DNA of 33,149 bases from an uncultured Alphaproteobacteria bacterium (GCA_947627155.1 CANQUX010000018.1:1-33149); one strand, 5' to 3'. Shown: positions 19,317-28,019, numbered from the stretch's first letter. Notes: generated by a model from the sequence alone, not told the origin. Numbers and translations are program-made.

Positions 19317-19739
19317 GTCAAACAAAGGAAAATCAATATTTTTTTGCAAAAACGATTAAGGTTTTTTGAAAAAAAAGCATCGTATGGCTTGGGGTCAGAA
19401 GAGATGCCAAAAGCGGTATGTGTAAAGCAATGTCCGAATAAAAATAATAAGCTTGGTATTCAGTTTGAGTGTTTGAAAAAGCACCCGTCAATCGGCAGTG
19501 TTTTTGGCGGGGAGGGGTAAAGTGAGCAACTTGATTGATTAAAACGCGTCTTAAAAAAATATTGATTTGGTCTCTTGATTTTTTATGCGTTCTTTCACAT
19601 ATTTTTATATCGGACAGGGGACGCGTTATCATTAACAATCATCAAACACATATACAGGTTTCCTGTCCGTTTATTTTTTCATTGCCTTTTTTATGTTTCT
19701 TTGATAAACTCGTTACCTGTTGAAACAAGGAACCGATAA
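19317..19739. other. 423-bp intergenic region between uppS and the first MFS gene
   Basis: AT-rich. Reading frames of 62 and 101 codons exist on the two strands but show no ribosome site or recognisable protein pattern. The only structured part is the inverted repeat at 19611-19669. A promoter for the MFS gene must lie here; TTGATT 19575-19580 with CATATT 19598-19603 (17 bases apart) is a weak candidate. Confidence 0.6.
19611..19677 (+). promoter_or_regulatory. Alternative-pairing inverted repeat before the MFS gene
   Basis: CGGACAGG (19611-19618) is a perfect complement of CCTGTCCG (19662-19669), which is followed by TTTATTTTTT. The same CCTGT can instead pair with ACAGG (19654-19658) across a 3-base loop. 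This resembles an attenuator with mutually exclusive stems, or a plain terminator, 60 bases before the start at 19740. Confidence 0.4.
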
Positions 19740-21008
19740 ATGGCAAGTGTTTTAAGAAAATCGTTAAATTGGGTTTATTGGGGCGGTATTGCGCAATCGG
19801 CAACCGATACGTTTGCAACGGGAACGGTTATTACCGCTTATGCGTTGTTATTGGGCGCGGGTGATTTTGCCATCGGTTTGTTGGGTGCCGTGCCGTTTAT
19901 CGGAAATTTAATGCATATTTTTGCAGCGTTTTTGTTGGAAAAAGGCATATCGGTTAAAAAATTATCGGTTGTAACGTCTGCCGTTTCCCGTCCGTTTTTT
20001 TTGGCAGCTGCCGTTTTGGCTTTTTTTCCGCATACCGTTTGGGTGGTACCTGCTTTAATTTGTTGTTTGTTAATGGTTTATTCCATCGGCAACATTGCCG
20101 GTGGCGCGTGGCGGGCGTGGATGAAAAATTTGGTGCCGGATCGGTTAATGGGCGCGTTTTTTTCAAGTCGTTTTAAAGGAATGATGATTGCCAAAATCGG
20201 CTGTTTTGCTTTTTTGTGGCTGTTTTTGGAATATTATCGAAGGTACATGGCCGCACAGGAGTTGCACGCCTATTTTTATGTGTTGTTGCTCTCGTTTCTC
20301 ATTTCCGTTTTCGGTGTTTATACCTCAACACAAGTGGCCGATGTGAAAGTTTCCGCGCCCTCGAAATTAAGTTTTCTTCAAAAAATAAAGTTTTGTATGA
20401 AAAAGAAAGCATTTGTGCGCTTAATGGAGGTGTTGGGCTGCTTAAACTTTGTGGTGAATTTTGTCACGCCGTTTTTAACCGTTTTTTTGTTGCAAAGATT
20501 GACTCTTTCCGTGCCGGCCGTTATGTTTTTAACCGTTTTTCCGCAGGTGGTTTATGTGGTGGTAATTAAAAAAATCGGTGCGCTTTCCGATTCGAAAGGC
20601 TTACCGTGTATGATGGCGGTTTTATTGCCGAGTTATTTAATTGTATTGGCATGCTTTGCGTTTTTATGTGCCGTTTCCGTGCCGGTCGGGCTTTTCTGGG
20701 CGCTTTTAATTGTGGCGCACATTTTTTTAGGCGTAGGGCAGGCGGCCGTTGCACTCGGTTCGAATAATCTGTCGTTATTGTTTATCCCGAAGCGTTCTGC
20801 CGTGGTTTATTTGGCGGTTAATTCCACCGTTATTGCCTTTTGCGGGGCTGTCGGCTCTGTTGCGGGTGGCGTGTTTATGACAATTGCCGCAAAACTGGCA
20901 CAAACCTTTTCCGTGCCGAACGGCAATTGGTACGGTTTGTTTTTATTGACCGCGGTTTTGTTGATCCCCGTTATTGCCGCGTTTAAAAACTTAAAACGCA
21001 TTGATTAA
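19740..21008 (+). CDS. MFS-type transporter
   Basis: 422 residues, almost wholly hydrophobic with about 12 predicted membrane segments. Typical features are an early Gly-rich helix (L-L-G-A-G-D-F-A-I-G-L-L-G-A-V-P) and the G-N-I-A-G-G-A-W-R-A-W-M-K loop with N-L-V-P-D-R-L-M-G after helix 4. The substrate cannot be told. AAGGAA precedes the ATG. Its stop codon overlaps that of the convergent MFS gene by two to three bases. Confidence 0.85.
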   Translation: MASVLRKSLNWVYWGGIAQSATDTFATGTVITAYALLLGAGDFAIGLLGAVPFIGNLMHIFAAFLLEKGISVKKLSVVTSAVSRPFFLAAAVLAFFPHTVWVVPALICCLLMVYSIGNIAGGAWRAWMKNLVPDRLMGAFFSSRFKGMMIAKIGCFAFLWLFLEYYRRYMAAQELHAYFYVLLLSFLISVFGVYTSTQVADVKVSAPSKLSFLQKIKFCMKKKAFVRLMEVLGCLNFVVNFVTPFLTVFLLQRLTLSVPAVMFLTVFPQVVYVVVIKKIGALSDSKGLPCMMAVLLPSYLIVLACFAFLCAVSVPVGLFWALLIVAHIFLGVGQAAVALGSNNLSLLFIPKRSAVVYLAVNSTVIAFCGAVGSVAGGVFMTIAAKLAQTFSVPNGNWYGLFLLTAVLLIPVIAAFKNLKRID

Positions 21009-22276
21009 GCTGTTTGCAATTGTTTCAAATGTTGCGCTTCTTCTTGTTTTTTCGGCAGTTTGAGTATTTGATATAACGGAACGAAACTGATGCAGAAAAC
21101 CAACAGATAAATGGTAAACGATTGCGATAAATCGAATCCGTCAAGCACAAACTTAAACATAATTTGCATAATGCCCGCCAAAGACCGCGAAATCATATTG
21201 TTCACCGATGAAGTTGTTGATCGAACGGAAGAGGGGGTTAACGCATGCAATCGGGAAATGCTTGCCATGGTAAACGAAAGCTGACAGCCGATGACAAAAC
21301 AAATGAAAATCAACAATCCCATACCGATAACGGCCGAGTGAAAATGCGTGATGAAAATAACCGATAAAAAGGCGGAAATAAAAAGAACAAAATCCAGCTT
21401 CCCCAGCTTTTCAAGCGGCACAAACCGAATGATGTGCGGTAACAAAAATCCCGCTGCCGCCCGAAAGGCATGATTGAAAAAATAAACAATGCCGAACAGG
21501 GCCGTCGGAATACCCATCAGAAGCATTAAAGGCTGAAAACTCCACACAAAAATTAAAGTGGTTGCCGCTAACATGCCCGAATAGAGAATGTAGGGCTTTA
21601 AAAGCGGGTTTGAAAGTGTGCCTTTAATAATTTGCGACAACTCAATGTATTTTTCTTTAAGCCCTTTCGTTTTATGATGAACCGACGGCACTTTCGGCAA
21701 TAACAACAATAACAAAATGGCCGATGTGTTTAAAATCATTTCCGCGACAATTAAAACCATAAAGCTGTTGAAATGTTCATATAAAACAGGGCCGACCAGT
21801 GAAGCCAGCGCCGTACCGATACTCATCCAAAAATTGAGTTTGCCGTATCCGTGCAGCATTTTCGATGTTTTTTGCCGAGATTTTAAATAATCATAAACAT
21901 ATCCGTCGGCAACGCCCGAATAGAAGGCTTTTGAAAGCGAATATAAAATTTCACCGGCCAGAATAATCCAATAACCGCGAAACGCTGCCCACAAACACAG
22001 GCGCGCCAAAAATAAAAGATAAGAGAAAATAAGAACGTTCCGTCGCGGAAAAATATCGCCGATATAACCCGCCGGCACTTCAAACAATAAGGCCGTAATG
22101 GAAAAAATGCCTTGAAATAAAAACAAATCGCCGGCCGTCAGCCCGTTTTCCTGATAAAAAAGCAACAAAACCGGCAACATTAAAATTTGTGTTTGCAAAA
22201 ATGTGGAAAAATTAAAAATTCCCAAAGAATGATCGTCGGATTTGCAGAAATGTTTTTTTAAAGCGGCTTTAATCAT
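21005..22276 (-). CDS. MFS-type transporter (second, different subfamily)
   Basis: 423 residues with about 12 membrane segments. The MFS motif A after helix 2 is visible: G-Y-I-G-D-I-F-P-R-R-N-V-L. The pattern L-F-E-V-P-A-G-Y-I-G-D resembles uncharacterised drug or metabolite efflux carriers. It is not a close copy of the convergent gene. The ribosome site before the ATG is weak. The gene is tail-to-tail with its neighbour across TTAA. Confidence 0.87.
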   Translation of the reverse strand: MIKAALKKHFCKSDDHSLGIFNFSTFLQTQILMLPVLLLFYQENGLTAGDLFLFQGIFSITALLFEVPAGYIGDIFPRRNVLIFSYLLFLARLCLWAAFRGYWIILAGEILYSLSKAFYSGVADGYVYDYLKSRQKTSKMLHGYGKLNFWMSIGTALASLVGPVLYEHFNSFMVLIVAEMILNTSAILLLLLLPKVPSVHHKTKGLKEKYIELSQIIKGTLSNPLLKPYILYSGMLAATTLIFVWSFQPLMLLMGIPTALFGIVYFFNHAFRAAAGFLLPHIIRFVPLEKLGKLDFVLFISAFLSVIFITHFHSAVIGMGLLIFICFVIGCQLSFTMASISRLHALTPSSVRSTTSSVNNMISRSLAGIMQIMFKFVLDGFDLSQSFTIYLLVFCISFVPLYQILKLPKKQEEAQHLKQLQTA

Positions 22277-22374
22277 CTGTCCCTTATCCCCTTATCATAC
22301 AATATTCATCATTGTAACGGCTTTTATGTATGAAGTCAAGGCATAAAATGCTTGAAAGCGTGATTTTTTATAAA

Positions 22375-22402
22375 AAACTCCCCGCCGATGCGCGGGGAGT
22401 TT
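22375..22402 (-). terminator. Intrinsic terminator after ydcH
   Basis: ACTCCCCGC (22377-22385) pairs with GCGGGGAGT (22392-22400) around a 6-base loop. On the minus strand a TTTTTT run follows directly. It ends the rnd-to-ydcH gene run. Confidence 0.88.
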
Positions 22403-22411
22403 GATTGTTGA

Positions 22412-22582
22412 TTATTTCTTTTCGATTTTTTCGATTTCCTGCTTAACAGCCAGTTTTTGCTTTTTCAATTCCTGAATTTTCAGCGTGTCAGGCAAAGGTC
22501 TGGCTTCTTCTTCCAGAAGTTTGGCATCTAATTCTGCATGTTTTGCTTTTAAAGCAGTTAAGTGTTTTTCTAATTTTTCCAT
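22412..22582 (-). CDS. YdcH/DUF465 family small protein
   Basis: 56 residues: M-E-K-L-E-K-H-L-T-A-L-K-A-K-H, then L-D-A-K-L-L-E-E-E-A-R-P-L-P-D and I-Q-E-L-K-K-Q-K-L. The highly charged two-helix pattern with an [ED]-x-R-P-x-P-D turn is typical of DUF465. GGAGAATAAC precedes the ATG at 22582. The family is widespread in Proteobacteria and its function is not settled. A 59-base gap follows pfk, and the terminator follows immediately. Confidence 0.9.
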   Translation of the reverse strand: MEKLEKHLTALKAKHAELDAKLLEEEARPLPDTLKIQELKKQKLAVKQEIEKIEKK

Positions 22583-22641
22583 GTTATTCTCCTTTTTAAC
22601 AATTTCATTATAATTTATTTTATTTTAAAAAGCAACCATTT

Positions 22642-23730
22642 TTAATCACCGATGTAAATACCGAGCTGACGAGCGGTTTTCACCAAGTCACTTTCCGGAT
22701 TAACCGGGGTGTTGGCAATTTTTAAAACATCGTCCAGTGCCACATCGCGAATGACGCCTTTATCTGAAACAACCACCCGATTCGATTTCCCTTCTGCAAT
22801 TAAATCAACAGCACGAACGGCAAATCGTGTGGCTAACAATCGATCGTCGGGAACGGGATTGCCTGCTCGTTGAATGTGTCCCAACACATTGCCGCGCACG
22901 TTAAATCCGTCGGTTAACAAGCGTTGCGTAAAGTAATCGGATATACCGCGGAATGTTTTTCCGTTGCCGGCAAAAGAATGATGCCCGTCGGGTTTGCGTG
23001 TTCCCTCCGCAATAACAATTAAGCCGTAGCGTTTGCCTTCGGATTGAATTTCCCGCAATTTCTTAATGACACCTTCATATGTATAATGAATTTCCGGAAT
23101 TAAAATCACATCGGCAAAACCGGCAATACCGGCGGTTAAGGCCAAATGGCCGGCACCGCGTCCCATTACTTCCGCAACCATAATCCGATTGTGAGAGGTG
23201 GCGGTTGTCGTGAGTTTATCCAACGCATCGGTGACCACGTTAACGGCCGATTCGAATCCGATGGCCAAATCGGTACCCGGGGCATCGTTATCAATGGTTT
23301 TGGGAATGCCGATCATGGAAATGCCCGCGCGTTTGCAATATTTGCTGACAATGGACATTGATCCGTCACCGCCCACGACAACCAATGCCGAAATGCCCAA
23401 TTCTTTAATACCGTCTTGAAAGCGTTGATCCAATTCCTCATCGGTTAGTTCTTCCATGGAACCGTCGCTTTTGCGTTGCTGATGCGGATTGCCCGAATTG
23501 TTGCTGCCCAGCATGGTGCCGCCCAGCGCCGCATAAGGAAAGTCAAAATCGGCAATGTGCAGCGTTTTATAGCGCATGGGACGCGAAAAAAGACCGTCCG
23601 TCGAATCATAAATACCGATAACCTCCCAGCCTTTAAACGTTGCCGCAAACACAACCCCCCGAATAGCGGTGTTTAAACCGGCACAATCGCCGCCGCTGGT
23701 TAAAATTCCTATTTTTTTTGTTTCATTCAT
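22642..23730 (-). CDS. pfkA: 6-phosphofructokinase (phosphoryl donor uncertain)
   Basis: 362 residues. The enzyme phosphorylates fructose 6-phosphate. G-I-L-T-S-G-G-D-C-A-G-L-N, V-G-G-D-G-S-M, P-K-T-I-D-N-D and M-G-R-G-A-G-H-L-A-L are the family motifs. GGDGS carries the Gly usual in ATP-dependent enzymes, whereas PKTIDND carries the Lys common in pyrophosphate-dependent ones. This Gly/Lys combination is known in group III and related clades, so ATP or PPi use cannot be decided from sequence. GGAGG precedes the ATG. It lies 23 bases after lptB and is probably cotranscribed. Confidence 0.93.
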   Translation of the reverse strand: MNETKKIGILTSGGDCAGLNTAIRGVVFAATFKGWEVIGIYDSTDGLFSRPMRYKTLHIADFDFPYAALGGTMLGSNNSGNPHQQRKSDGSMEELTDEELDQRFQDGIKELGISALVVVGGDGSMSIVSKYCKRAGISMIGIPKTIDNDAPGTDLAIGFESAVNVVTDALDKLTTTATSHNRIMVAEVMGRGAGHLALTAGIAGFADVILIPEIHYTYEGVIKKLREIQSEGKRYGLIVIAEGTRKPDGHHSFAGNGKTFRGISDYFTQRLLTDGFNVRGNVLGHIQRAGNPVPDDRLLATRFAVRAVDLIAEGKSNRVVVSDKGVIRDVALDDVLKIANTPVNPESDLVKTARQLGIYIGD

Positions 23731-23753
23731 TTTGTTTCCTCCGTTTTTCTGAA

Positions 23754-24488
23754 TTATAATTTAAAATCTTTGCCGAGATACGTTTTTCGCACATTTTCAT
23801 CAGAAATAATTTCTTCGGGTGTGCCGTGTTTTAAAACAACCCCGTCGTGTAAAATGTAGGCTCGATCGATAATGCTTAACGTTTCACGCACATTGTGATC
23901 CGTTATTAAAACACCCAACCCTCTGTGTTTGAGTTGCCCGACCAGTTCTTTGATTTCTCCGACCGCAATCGGATCAATTCCCGCAAGAGGCTCATCCAAT
24001 AAAATATAGGACGGCTTTGATGCCAAGGCTCTTGCAATTTCCAACCGACGCCGCTCGCCGCCCGATAACGCACGCGACGGCGAATGACGTAAATGCTCAA
24101 TGGAAAATTCTTTTAAAAGCGAATCTAATTCCTGCTCTCTTTTATCTTTATTCTTTTCAACAATCTCCAAAACGGCGCGAATGTTATCTTCAACATTCAA
24201 TCCCCGAAAAATAGAGGCTTCTTGCGGCAAATAACCGACACCCAGTCGCGCACGCCGATAAACGGGAAATTGCGTGATATCAATGCCGTTCAATATAATT
24301 TTGCCCGAGTTGGGCGCAATCAATCCCGTTATGCAATAAAAACAAGTTGTTTTTCCGGCGCCGTTCGGACCCAATAATCCGACGGCTTCACCTTGACGGA
24401 CAATCAGAGAAACATCTTGTAAAACAGAACGCTTCTTATAACTTTTGTTCAAATTTTTAACTGCCAGTCCTTGTTCGGAAATAATCAT
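23754..24488 (-). CDS. lptB: LPS export ABC transporter ATP-binding protein
   Basis: 244 residues. Walker A G-P-N-G-A-G-K-T-T, a Q-loop in L-P-Q-E-A-S-I-F-R, the signature A-L-S-G-G-E-R-R-R-L-E-I, Walker B Y-I-L-L-D-E-P and the switch His in I-T-D-H-N-V-R-E-T are typical of LptB, including the S-I-F-R-x-L segment that contacts LptFG. It powers extraction of lipopolysaccharide from the inner membrane. The start overlaps the stop of the lptC-lptA fusion (ATGA). Confidence 0.96.
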   Translation of the reverse strand: MIISEQGLAVKNLNKSYKKRSVLQDVSLIVRQGEAVGLLGPNGAGKTTCFYCITGLIAPNSGKIILNGIDITQFPVYRRARLGVGYLPQEASIFRGLNVEDNIRAVLEIVEKNKDKREQELDSLLKEFSIEHLRHSPSRALSGGERRRLEIARALASKPSYILLDEPLAGIDPIAVGEIKELVGQLKHRGLGVLITDHNVRETLSIIDRAYILHDGVVLKHGTPEEIISDENVRKTYLGKDFKL

Positions 24489-26110
24489 TTATCCTCACTT
24501 TCCTTAAAATTGTTCGGAACAATGCTGCCTTTAACACGTCCCTTTTGACCGTTTTTCTGTTTGGGTGCCGTTAAAGAACTGATGCCCGTTTTCATATTTA
24601 ATGAGGCATAACTGCCCTTTAACACACTGTCTTTTTCGGTTAAAACAACGTTTTTATAAACGCTTGCCACTTCGGTTGCCGTTGTGTAAACACCGTATTC
24701 GCCTTGAATTTTCTGCGTTTCGTTTTGTGCCGTCATATTTCCTACGGCAACACTTTTTTCAATTTTTTCACCCTTCGAATCATAGAGCACATATAATTTA
24801 TCGGCCGTTAGTTTGTTCGGTTTTTCATAAGCTTCGGCATTTCCTTCAATCAGCACGATTTGCCCCGGTGCTTGGGTTGAATTTATTTCTTTTATATCGG
24901 GTAAAGTTTTCAAAACGGCCTGAATTTCTTTCGGATTTTGATAAACCGTCAGTCGGTTGCCCGAAAGCGTTTTATCTTGTTGAGCGGCAAACACGTTTTG
25001 ATCGGCAATTACTTTTTCGATTTTGGTGCCGGTGCTGTCATAAAGCGCCGTGATATAATCGGCTTTTAAAGAATTTTTTTTATCTTGCAAAACGGCTTGT
25101 CCGGACAAAACAATCATTTGTGCGATATCTTGACTTGTTTTCAGTTCCGGCAGATGATTTTGTTCTTGAATAACAGTTTGAATTTCCGTTGGATTTTTAT
25201 AAAAAGTTAAATGATTTCCTGTTGCGCTTTGAGTGGGTTTGGTTACTTTAACTTTATTTTCTGCCTCTAATTTTGTTATTTCCGTTTCCCCGTTTTCAAG
25301 TTTACGATAACTTAACGTGACTTGGGGAGCGGTTAACAAGCCGTTTCCTTGGGTGATTTGAACGTTTTTTAAAGCGGTAATCGTTTGTTGCAGCTGATTT
25401 ATAATTAAACCGTTATCGGAGGTGATAAAAATATTTTGTTCATTTTGTTTTAAATACTCCCGCATGGCGTTATATTGCAATGAATCAATTTCCGAAACGG
25501 CTTTGGGTGTATGAAACAATAAACTTTCCGTATGATTTTTAAAATGAATGTAATCGCCGTTATCTTTGGTGAAAAATCCTTGTGCCGTCAGCATACCGGC
25601 GGGACCTTTAACATAAACATCGGAATCACTGCCTAATCGGCCTTGTTCATATTCGCAAATTACTTTGGAGGAATTTCCCTGATAACCGTTGGTTGAGGTC
25701 ATGTCAATCTGTTCTTCGAAATAAAGATAGTGTTCCTGTTGAAAAGCCATGCCGAACGGGGTTGTTCCCGTTAACACCGTGTTATTTTTCATCCGATATG
25801 TTGCTTTGGGTTTATCCATTAAAACAATTTGTCGGGATGAATCGGTTTCACGAACGCTTTCGGCAATAACGGTAAACGGATTTTGATTATCATCTTTGGA
25901 AAAGAAGCGAACTTGCTCCATATCATTTTGCGCTTCTTTGATATTCGTTTTAACGGAAACGGATGACGAAAACGTATCTTTTTGTTCTTTTAATGCCGGC
26001 CACGCAATCATAACACTCGTTAATAAAAAGGCACAAATCGGCAGAAGGCGTTTAAAAACCGAAACGCGTCGAGAATATATTTTAAGTTTGAGTAATCTGG
26101 GTGTAAACAT
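24485..26110 (-). CDS. lptC-lptA: LptC-LptA fusion, LPS transport bridge
   Basis: 541 residues, about twice the length of LptC or LptA. Residues ~20-40 form one membrane anchor (K-R-L-L-P-I-C-A-F-L-L-T-S-V). An LptC-type jellyroll fills to about 215. Further OstA/LptA-type repeats follow to the end: N-G-L-L-T-A-P-Q-V-T-L-S-Y, N-S-L-K-A-D-Y-I-T-A-L-Y-D, N-K-L-T-A-D-K-L-Y-V-L-Y-D and a final Y-A-S-L-N-M. The repeated A-D-x-[IL]-x-x-L-Y-D-S signals come from tandem jellyroll strands. AAGGA precedes the ATG. No separate lptA or lptC is present, although both normally lie between kdsD and lptB. I infer that the periplasmic LPS bridge is covalently tethered to the inner membrane. Confidence 0.85.
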   Translation of the reverse strand: MFTPRLLKLKIYSRRVSVFKRLLPICAFLLTSVMIAWPALKEQKDTFSSSVSVKTNIKEAQNDMEQVRFFSKDDNQNPFTVIAESVRETDSSRQIVLMDKPKATYRMKNNTVLTGTTPFGMAFQQEHYLYFEEQIDMTSTNGYQGNSSKVICEYEQGRLGSDSDVYVKGPAGMLTAQGFFTKDNGDYIHFKNHTESLLFHTPKAVSEIDSLQYNAMREYLKQNEQNIFITSDNGLIINQLQQTITALKNVQITQGNGLLTAPQVTLSYRKLENGETEITKLEAENKVKVTKPTQSATGNHLTFYKNPTEIQTVIQEQNHLPELKTSQDIAQMIVLSGQAVLQDKKNSLKADYITALYDSTGTKIEKVIADQNVFAAQQDKTLSGNRLTVYQNPKEIQAVLKTLPDIKEINSTQAPGQIVLIEGNAEAYEKPNKLTADKLYVLYDSKGEKIEKSVAVGNMTAQNETQKIQGEYGVYTTATEVASVYKNVVLTEKDSVLKGSYASLNMKTGISSLTAPKQKNGQKGRVKGSIVPNNFKESEDK

Positions 26111-26122
26111 TTGATCCTTGTT

Positions 26123-27091
26123 TTATGCAATTTTAGCCATTAGAAGCGGATGGACATGTAACAACCCGATCGGTTTGTTTTCGCCGTCAATAACAAATAA
26201 AGCGGTAATCTTTTTTGTGTTCATAATGTGCAATGCTTCCGCACACAGCATATCGGGAATAATCGTTTTCGGATTTTTTGACATAATCTCTTTGGCTGTT
26301 TTAGACATAATGTCAACAATATGCCGCCGTAAGTCGCCATCGGTAATAATGCCGACCAATTCCCCCTTTTGATTTGTCACACCCAAACAGCCCCAGCTTT
26401 TTTGTGTCATAATAATCAATGCTTCCGACATGGGCGTGTTTTCCGTTACAAGCGGTAAATCATTGCCCGTAGCCATAATGTCTTTGGCGCGCAGTAAACT
26501 GTTTCCGAGTTTGCCGCCCGGATGCCGTTGCCGGAAATCATCGGCGGAAAAGCCTTTTTGTTCAATGAGTGCGACTGCCAATGCATCGCCCATCGCCAAA
26601 GTTGTTGTTGTGGAGGTTGTGGGTGCCAATCCGAGCGGACACGCTTCCGGTGCTGTTTTTTTATCGGGAATAAGCAGGGTTAAATCGGCAGCTTTTGCCA
26701 TAGAACTTTCGGGATTGCTGGTAATGGCAATCATGGGAATGCCGAAACGGCGGGAATAAGAAATAATATCACCCATTTCTTTACTTTCACCGGAATTTGA
26801 GATGGTAATTAAAATATCATCTTCCGTTAAAATGCCCAAATCACCGTGGCTGGCTTCTCCGGGGTGAACAAAAAACGCCGGTGTGCCGGTGGAGGACATG
26901 GTTGCCGCAATTTTTTGCCCGATGTGACCGCTTTTACCCATACCGGAAATAATCACACGTCCTTTAATGCCGGCAATTTTTTGAACGGCACTGACAAATG
27001 AATCGCCGAAAGTTAATTTCATGGCTTCCAAACCTTTAATTTCCGCATCGATTGCCCGAACGGCACTTTTTATAATTTCGGTTGCTTGCAT
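26123..27091 (-). CDS. kdsD: Arabinose-5-phosphate isomerase
   Basis: 322 residues. An N-terminal SIS domain (S-G-M-G-K-S-G-H-I-G-Q-K, H-P-G-E-A-S-H-G-D-L-G, I-S-N-S-G-E-S) is followed by two CBS domains (from ~residue 205). It converts ribulose 5-phosphate to arabinose 5-phosphate, the first step to Kdo in the LPS core. AAGGAG precedes the ATG. It is 12 bases from the lptC-lptA gene and 15 from rnd, as in other Alphaproteobacteria. Confidence 0.96.
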   Translation of the reverse strand: MQATEIIKSAVRAIDAEIKGLEAMKLTFGDSFVSAVQKIAGIKGRVIISGMGKSGHIGQKIAATMSSTGTPAFFVHPGEASHGDLGILTEDDILITISNSGESKEMGDIISYSRRFGIPMIAITSNPESSMAKAADLTLLIPDKKTAPEACPLGLAPTTSTTTTLAMGDALAVALIEQKGFSADDFRQRHPGGKLGNSLLRAKDIMATGNDLPLVTENTPMSEALIIMTQKSWGCLGVTNQKGELVGIITDGDLRRHIVDIMSKTAKEIMSKNPKTIIPDMLCAEALHIMNTKKITALFVIDGENKPIGLLHVHPLLMAKIA

Positions 27092-27106
27092 AACATAACT
27101 CCTTAT

Positions 27107-27718
27107 TTAATGTGCAAATATATCCGGATCGGAAAAATCTTGTAAATCAAGTTCGGCACGAATCGGCAAAAATTGAAAGCAGGCCTGCGCCAAATGATAA
27201 CGGCCTTCGCGTTTCAGCAGATTTTCCGTTTTTTCTTTGAGTTGATGTAAATAAAGAACATCGTTTGCCGCATATTGTTTTTGGGCTTCGCTTAATTCGG
27301 CAACGCCCCAATCGGAGGTTTGCTGTTCTTTTTGCAAATCAATATTCAATAAATCGTGGCAAAGGGATTTTAAACTGTGCGACGGCGATGAGGTACGCGA
27401 AAGTTTTGAAGCAATTTTGGTGCAATAAACGGGGGTGGTGATAACCCCTAAATCATGCATGATTTTGGCAACGTCAAACCGCGCAAAATGAAATATTTTC
27501 AAAATATTTTGATCTGTGAGCAGTTTTTTTAAGTTCGGACAATCCGTTTGCGGTAAAATTTGCACCAAAACGGCCGTTCCGTCACCGGCAGACAATTGCA
27601 CAAGACATAATCTGTCGCGATGCAGGTTTAAACCCATTGTTTCGGTATCAATCGCAACCGCGCCGTGAAAAACAATATTGTCGGGCAAATCGCCTTGATA
27701 AACAAAAATTTGATTCAT
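27107..27718 (-). CDS. rnd: Ribonuclease D-like 3'-5' exonuclease, short form
   Basis: 203 residues, only the exonuclease domain; the HRDC domains of full-length RNase D are absent. The DEDDy motifs are visible: A-I-D-T-E-T-M-G-L, H-F-A-R-F-D-V-A and Y-A-A-N-D-V. This short form upstream of kdsD-lpt genes is standard in Alphaproteobacteria. AAGGA lies before the ATG. It opens the minus-strand envelope operon behind the promoter at 27752-27780. Confidence 0.93.
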   Translation of the reverse strand: MNQIFVYQGDLPDNIVFHGAVAIDTETMGLNLHRDRLCLVQLSAGDGTAVLVQILPQTDCPNLKKLLTDQNILKIFHFARFDVAKIMHDLGVITTPVYCTKIASKLSRTSSPSHSLKSLCHDLLNIDLQKEQQTSDWGVAELSEAQKQYAANDVLYLHQLKEKTENLLKREGRYHLAQACFQFLPIRAELDLQDFSDPDIFAH

Positions 27719-27751
27719 TATATTATTCCTTTATGCATAAAGTAATGTATT

Positions 27752-27780
27752 CTTATACAACATTTGTTTTAAAAAAGCAA
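27752..27780 (-). promoter_or_regulatory. Promoter of the rnd-kdsD-lpt operon
   Basis: On the minus strand, TTGCTT, a 17-base spacer and TATAAG (27752-27757), 33 bases from the rnd start. Confidence 0.55.
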
Positions 27781-27803
27781 TGAAAAACATTTTTTATGTT
27801 TAT

Positions 27804-27826
27804 AAAAAAACGCCCGTAAAGGCGTT
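27804..27826 (-). terminator. Terminator of tRNA-Leu
   Basis: AACGCC and GGCGTT (27809-27814 and 27821-27826) form a 6-bp stem, with T7 on the minus strand. It lies 8 bases after the tRNA 3' end and overlaps no gene. Confidence 0.8.
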
Positions 27827-27834
27827 GAACAAAA

Positions 27835-27921
27835 TGGTGCCCGGAAGAGGACTCGAACCTCCATACCAGTTACGGTACCAGCACCTGAAGCTGGCGCGTC
27901 TACCAATTTCGCCATCCGGGC
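27835..27921 (-). tRNA. tRNA-Leu(CAG)
   Basis: 87 bases with encoded CCA. The acceptor stem is GCCCGGA/TCCGGGC, the D-stem GCG/CGC, and the anticodon stem CCAGC/GCTGG around TTCAGGT, giving anticodon CAG. There is a class II variable arm (TACC/GGTA) and a T-arm GAGG-TTCGAGT-CCTC. Confidence 0.97.
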
Positions 27922-27931
27922 AAGTGCATTT

Positions 27932-27960
27932 ATCATATAAAAACAAATTGTTTCTGTCAA
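27932..27960 (-). promoter_or_regulatory. Strong promoter of tRNA-Leu
   Basis: On the minus strand, TTGACA (27955-27960), 17 bases and TATGAT (27932-27937), ending 10 bases before the tRNA. It is a near-consensus sigma70 site. Confidence 0.85.
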
Positions 27961-28019
27961 GCAATTTTTTACCGGGAGGTTTTAAATATGTTTTTTTGTA
28001 CCGATTTTTAAAAAAATCT

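Noticed and set aside
19333-19638. Minus-strand frame of 101 codons in the gap after uppS
   Set aside because: No ribosome site or pattern; composition matches the intergenic DNA.
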